From JBNKHG01 sp050290225 (GTDB lineage Bacteria > Pseudomonadota > Gammaproteobacteria > Pseudomonadales > Cellvibrionaceae): DNA of 64,000 nucleotides. The position numbers were made by a program, and so were the translations under genes. The stretch's first letter is position 1. Each line of letters begins with the position of its first letter. This document shows, piece by piece, positions 60,429 through 64,000 of the stretch. The notes beneath the pieces were generated by a model. That model was not told the origin of the DNA. It was given only the letters and a program-made list of their open reading frames with translations, and ran no database searches. Where the stretch lies: the NCBI GenBank assembly GCA_050290225.1, contig JBNKHG010000075.1, positions 1-64,000 of the forward strand, read 5' to 3'.

Positions 60429-61121
60429 TTATGGGTTTAGATGGGCAGGCAACCCCGCCATTATATAACTGCCGTAGCCCAGTGTGGCTACAAAATGTTC
60501 AATCAGTCGATCTTCGACCATAGCCAGCGCCGGGCATTTCTCGACCAGCCCGGCAATTTGGGTCATTTCCAACCCCTGGTAACCACAGGGATTGATTCGC
60601 TGAAAAGGCTCCAGATCCATATCCACATTCAATGCCAGGCCGTGAAAGCTGCAACCCCGGCGGACCCGTAAACCCAACGAGGCGATTTTGCGGTCGCTAC
60701 CACTGAAATCGATATAGACGCCCGGGGCATCGGCCTTGGGGTAGGCCCGGATACCGTAATCAGCGAGAGTGGCCACCAAACTCTGCTCAATATGGGTGAC
60801 TAATTCCCGCACCCCGGTTTTTCGGCGACGAATATCGATCATGGGATAACCAACCAACTGACCGGGGCCATGGTAGGTGACCTGACCACCACGATCCACT
60901 TGAATCACCGGTATATCGCCCGGCATAAGTATATGCTCGGCCTTACCCGCCTGGCCCTGGGTAAATACGGGCGAATGCTGGACCAACCAGAATTCATCGC
61001 AGGTTTGGGTGTCACGGGTGTCGGTAAATTCACCCATGGCCTGCCAGGTGCGCCGGTAATCCTGCAGCCCCAGTTTGCGCACCACCAATTGATCGGCGGC
61101 ACCCACTGTTTGCTCATTCAT
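60429..61121 (-). CDS. lipB: Octanoyl-[ACP]:protein N-octanoyltransferase
   Basis: A 230-residue cytosolic enzyme moving octanoyl from ACP to lipoyl domains. DRGGQVTYHGPGQLVGYPMID, KIASLGLRVRRGCSFHGLALNVD (with the catalytic Lys) and the thioester Cys in INPCGYQGLEMTQI are all intact. It begins 15 nt after ybeD and is followed by lipA after 46 nt. Confidence 0.97.
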   Translation of the reverse strand: MNEQTVGAADQLVVRKLGLQDYRRTWQAMGEFTDTRDTQTCDEFWLVQHSPVFTQGQAGKAEHILMPGDIPVIQVDRGGQVTYHGPGQLVGYPMIDIRRRKTGVRELVTHIEQSLVATLADYGIRAYPKADAPGVYIDFSGSDRKIASLGLRVRRGCSFHGLALNVDMDLEPFQRINPCGYQGLEMTQIAGLVEKCPALAMVEDRLIEHFVATLGYGSYIMAGLPAHLNP

Positions 61122-61136
61122 TCAATAGTGATCGAC

Positions 61137-61412
61137 TTAAAGGACCATTTTGGTCATTTTGCTGGATTTGAGGTCATCAAAGATCGCCTGCAACTGGGGC
61201 ACACCGGTAGCAGTGATAAATACCGTCACCGACTGGTAGCGGCCATTGCGGCTGTCCCGCACTGTAATGCGGGTTTGATCAAAGCCGGGAGCATGCCGTT
61301 CAACGACAGTCACCACGTGTTCGTGAAAGTCGGGGCCGGCATCCCCCATCGCCTTAATGGGGTAGTCCTCGCAGGGAAATTCTATTTTGGGGGCATCGGT
61401 GTTTGATGACAT
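61137..61412 (-). CDS. ybeD: YbeD/DUF493 family protein
   Basis: A 91-residue ACT-like fold protein of the DUF493 family. KIEFPCEDYPIKAMGDAGPDFHEHVVTVVERHAPGFD is the characteristic start, and NGRYQSVTVFITATGVPQLQAIFDDLKS the end. Function is not settled; it is nearly always between dacA and lipB, as here. Possible allosteric or regulatory role in lipoate supply (inference). Confidence 0.94.
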   Translation of the reverse strand: MSSNTDAPKIEFPCEDYPIKAMGDAGPDFHEHVVTVVERHAPGFDQTRITVRDSRNGRYQSVTVFITATGVPQLQAIFDDLKSSKMTKMVL

Positions 61413-61546
61413 GGAAATACCGCTCTCGCCTCCTGGGCCGACCTAAAGGGCGAATATTATAACCGCGGAGCCTTATTGAGTGCTAATTGGAGACAAGGTC
61501 CAAAGGAGTTGTGGGGCAGCGCGCGCCAGCCCCACAGCAGAGGGGC

Positions 61547-62716
61547 TTATCCGATAAGGGCCATGAAAAACAGCACTATGCCATCCCAGAGACGGGCGAA
61601 AAAACCGGCCTCTTCCACTGCCTGGTTGCTGACCAGAGGCACATCCACCAGCTGCTCGTCATCGAGCTGAATGGTGAGATTACCCAGCACCTGACCGAGC
61701 TTGAGCGGCGCCTTGATAACTTCGTCGATATGCATCTCCGCCTTTAGCTTGTCCTGGGTACCGCGGGGTATGGTCAGGTAGATGTCCTCGCGCAAACCCA
61801 GGTCCACCTGGTCAGCCTGTCCAGACCACACCCGTGCAGTATTGAGGACGTCGCCAGCGGCATACAGCTTGTGTGTCTGGTAATAACGGAAGCCAAAGGC
61901 CAGCAATTTCTGGGACTCCGCTGCCCGGGCCTCTTCGCTGCGAGTGCCCATTACCACGGCGATCAGGCGCATCCCGTTTTTGCGGGCAGAAGACACCAGA
62001 CAATAGCCCGCCTCCTCAGTATGCCCGGTCTTTATACCGTCTACATGCTTGTCCCGGAACAGCAGCTTATTGCGATTGGGTTGGTTGATGCCGTTGTAGC
62101 GGAAGTATTTCTCCGAATACAAGGCATAGTGGTCAGGAAAATCATTGACCAGTGCCCGCCCCAGGATTGACAGGTCACGGGGCGTTGTCAAATGCCCTTC
62201 TGCCGGCCAACCGGTGGCGTTGACAAAATGGGTATTGGTCATTCCCAACAGCGCAGCCTGCTGATTCATCACATCGACAAAGGCGCCTTCACTACCGGCA
62301 ATATGCTCTGCCAGCGCGACGCTGGCATCATTGCCGGACTGGATAATGACTCCCCGTAACAGATCCCTGACCGATACCTGGGTACCCTCACGTATAAACA
62401 TTTTCGAGCCACCCATCTTCCAGGCTTTGACGCTGATATCTACCAGCTCGTCCTCACGCAGGTTACCGCTCTCGATCTCCGACGAGACAATATAGCTGGT
62501 CATCATCTTAGTCAGGCTGGCCGGAGGCAATTGTTGATCTGCATTGTTTTCAACCAGCACCTTGCCGGTATTGGCATCCACCAACAGGTATGCGGAGGCG
62601 GCCAGTTGAGGCGGCGCAGGGATGATCATTTCACGGGCATTGGCCGCGCTCAGGCAAAGACCGAGGGAGAGAAAAAGAACCAGTTTTTTCAGCATGGGCT
62701 TAACAGTCTGTCGCAT
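61547..62716 (-). CDS. dacA: D-alanyl-D-alanine carboxypeptidase (PBP5/6 type)
   Basis: About 389 residues; a low-molecular-mass penicillin-binding protein trimming peptidoglycan pentapeptides. Active-site motifs SxxK (PASLTKMMTSYIV), SGN (IIQSGNDASVAL) and KTG (VDGIKTGHTEEAGYCLV) are intact, with the C-terminal beta domain and a terminal amphipathic helix (LWDGIVLFFMALIG) for membrane anchoring. The leader ends CLSAANA. Start at 62716, 62695 or 62731 cannot be settled; none has a good ribosome-binding site. Followed by ybeD after 134 bp, with a small AGCCCC/GGGGCT stem at the stop. Confidence 0.96.
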   Translation of the reverse strand: MRQTVKPMLKKLVLFLSLGLCLSAANAREMIIPAPPQLAASAYLLVDANTGKVLVENNADQQLPPASLTKMMTSYIVSSEIESGNLREDELVDISVKAWKMGGSKMFIREGTQVSVRDLLRGVIIQSGNDASVALAEHIAGSEGAFVDVMNQQAALLGMTNTHFVNATGWPAEGHLTTPRDLSILGRALVNDFPDHYALYSEKYFRYNGINQPNRNKLLFRDKHVDGIKTGHTEEAGYCLVSSARKNGMRLIAVVMGTRSEEARAAESQKLLAFGFRYYQTHKLYAAGDVLNTARVWSGQADQVDLGLREDIYLTIPRGTQDKLKAEMHIDEVIKAPLKLGQVLGNLTIQLDDEQLVDVPLVSNQAVEEAGFFARLWDGIVLFFMALIG

Positions 62717-62802
62717 TGGATTTTGTTGCATTGATATCGGAGGCGGTCGGCATTCACGGCCCACCGGCTTTGGAAGAACGTAAGTGTATCAGCATTAGCC
62801 GA

Positions 62803-63720
62803 TCAGTCGTACACCACATGGGGAACTGCAAGTTGTTTTTTTTGCAGTAGCTCACGTAAATTCGCCAGTTCCCAATTGTCCCGGATAGGACCGATACGGA
62901 CCCGGAATAATGAGGCGGTGGTTGTTTGAATCAATACCGGGTAGTCTGTAACCGCCACCACCCGTTGTTGCATGGCCTCAGCTGCGGTCCTGGAACCAAA
63001 GGCTCCCACCTGCAAAAAGGTATTGTCAGGCAATTGAAAACCCTCCACCACTGCCGGTGCAGGCGCTTTTTGAGCAACAGTCGCAGACGAACCGGTCGAC
63101 GTTTCACTGCCTTTAGAGCTTACTGCCGTGCGCGTGGATGTCCTGGCAATGGGCTTGGCTCTGGAATCAGGTGTAATCACCTCTATCGCCACCGGAGCCG
63201 TACCGCGATCGGCGAACCCGAGTTTGGCTGCCGCGGCGTAGGTTAAATCGATAATACGATCGCTGTGAAAAGGCCCCCGGTCATTGACCCGCACCACCAC
63301 CTGGCGTTGGTTATTGAGGTTGGTCACGCGTACATAGGAGGGTATGGGCAATGTCTTGTGGGCAGCGGTCATGCCATACATATTGTAGATTTCGCCATTG
63401 GCGGTACGAAGGCCGTGAAATTTATTGCCGTACCATGACGCTATGCCCCGTTGCTTGAAGTTGCGATCGTCGGCCATCACCTGGTAAGTTTTTCCCAGCA
63501 CGCTGTAGGGACTGGAGTTACCGGCCTTGGTGCGAGGTTCGTAACGGGGAACGGCGTCGGGGATATGGGATACATCGACCGGCCCACTGGGGCCGCTGTC
63601 TCTGACTACCGTCTTGGTTTGAAAAGGAGAGCAAGCTGCGGTCAGCAACGCCAGCGCCAGTATCGCACTTCGTCCCCCACCGACAGAGGTGGCCATTTTC
63701 ACCCGTTCGAATGTCCCCAC
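62803..63720 (-). CDS. rlpA: Septal-ring lipoprotein RlpA (DPBB + SPOR)
   Basis: About 305 residues from the GTG at 63720, favoured because GGAGGT lies 6 nt before it. Lipobox LTAA-Cys, then a double-psi beta-barrel with QRGIASWYGNKFHGLRTANG, VTNLNNQRQVVVRVNDRGPF and RIIDLTYAAAAKLGF (lytic transglycosylase-type catalytic Asp in NDRGPF). After a Ser/Thr/Ala linker comes a C-terminal SPOR domain (~235-300; FLQVGAFGSRTAAEAM) that targets denuded septal glycan. In the mltB-rlpA-dacA series of wall enzymes. Confidence 0.95.
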   Translation of the reverse strand: MGTFERVKMATSVGGGRSAILALALLTAACSPFQTKTVVRDSGPSGPVDVSHIPDAVPRYEPRTKAGNSSPYSVLGKTYQVMADDRNFKQRGIASWYGNKFHGLRTANGEIYNMYGMTAAHKTLPIPSYVRVTNLNNQRQVVVRVNDRGPFHSDRIIDLTYAAAAKLGFADRGTAPVAIEVITPDSRAKPIARTSTRTAVSSKGSETSTGSSATVAQKAPAPAVVEGFQLPDNTFLQVGAFGSRTAAEAMQQRVVAVTDYPVLIQTTTASLFRVRIGPIRDNWELANLRELLQKKQLAVPHVVYD

Positions 63721-63761
63721 TTTTTCACCTCCCATTTTTTATTTTTGAGGAAACAGAGAGG

Positions 63762-64000
63762 CTAGCCTGCAGCCTCGGACAACTCGGCTCCCGCCTCCAA
63801 CTTCCGTATCTTCTCGTTCTCCTGTTTAAGGGCCTGGCTCAATTGATACACCGCCATGGCGTAGAGGTGGCTGTGATTGTAGCGGGTAATCACGTAAAAG
63901 TTGGGCAACCCCAGCCAGAATTCAGGCCCCCGCTCCCCTAGCAGTTTCATGGCCGTCGCCAATGTTTGCGGCGGGAAATCGGAGACAGCGATGAATCCCT
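63762..64000 (-). CDS. mltB: Lytic murein transglycosylase B, C-terminal fragment
   Basis: The final ~79 codons of a gene that continues beyond base 64,000. WLGLPNFYVITRYNHSHLYAMAVYQLSQAL is the C-terminal block of MltB-type lytic transglycosylases, and upstream GFIAVSDFPPQTLATAM is in frame to the edge. The catalytic Glu is outside. It lies 41 nt before rlpA on the same strand; rodA and mrdA might be expected farther on, as in related species. Confidence 0.88.
   Translation of the reverse strand, partial: GFIAVSDFPPQTLATAMKLLGERGPEFWLGLPNFYVITRYNHSHLYAMAVYQLSQALKQENEKIRKLEAGAELSEAAG

Overview
The window looks like a chromosomal segment of a free-living, Gram-negative gammaproteobacterium. 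The best guess is a marine Cellvibrionales-type organism: GC is in the mid-50s by eye, there are two large TonB-dependent receptors of the family common in that group, a class II DAHP synthase, three c-di-GMP enzymes, an HPPD-based tyrosine branch, and many lipoproteins. The species cannot be named from sequence alone. There is no insertion sequence, CRISPR array, rRNA or intact tRNA.

1-8,400 (all minus): a cell-surface-signalling locus. It holds an ECF sigma factor, a FecR-type anti-sigma regulator coupled to it by TAATG, and a TonB-dependent receptor with an STN signalling domain. Below the receptor lie an aldehyde dehydrogenase, a spinster-like MFS transporter and a class III aminotransferase that runs off the left edge. 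A bipartite motif with identical spacing precedes both the sigma gene and the receptor, so it is a strong candidate for the promoter this sigma factor reads. The receptor contains a second complete signal peptide, with its own ribosome-binding site, after the STN domain.

8,400-24,800: a transporter-fused hybrid histidine kinase (CrbS/MxtR type), with a tRNA-like half molecule just after its stop codon. Next come a glycosyltransferase coupled to a YeaD-type mutarotase, and a second TonB receptor. Then there is an unusual trio: an acetolactate-synthase-like TPP enzyme followed by two small citrate-synthase-fold proteins that both seem to lack the usual catalytic histidines. A periplasmic solute-binding protein without ABC partners is divergent from a membrane PAS-GGDEF-EAL protein. 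A DUF1820 gene ends the region.

25,000-39,400 (mostly plus): conserved housekeeping: miaB, phoH(ybeZ), ybeY, corC(ybeX), lnt, then a DUF6279 lipoprotein, a YdcF-like protein (minus) and a GGDEF-EAL protein, then leuS, lptE, holA. Two intergenic regions here carry arrays of 7-bp-periodic repeats.

39,400-64,000: nfeD-qmcA, a three-subunit pyridine-nucleotide transhydrogenase, a soluble GAF-PAS-GGDEF-EAL protein, an SLC13 transporter, a HisC-type aminotransferase, and an aromatic amino-acid group (hpd divergent from a marR gene, then an aromatic aminotransferase and a class II DAHP synthase). After these come yhhQ, a SYLF lipoprotein, a YyaL/DUF255 protein, a DUF3080 lipoprotein and a GNAT gene. 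The minus-strand cell-envelope/lipoate block mltB(partial)-rlpA-dacA-ybeD-lipB-lipA closes the window. In E. coli the miaB-lnt, leuS-holA and dacA-lipA blocks lie close together; here the last is separated from the others and about 20 kb of other genes lies between.
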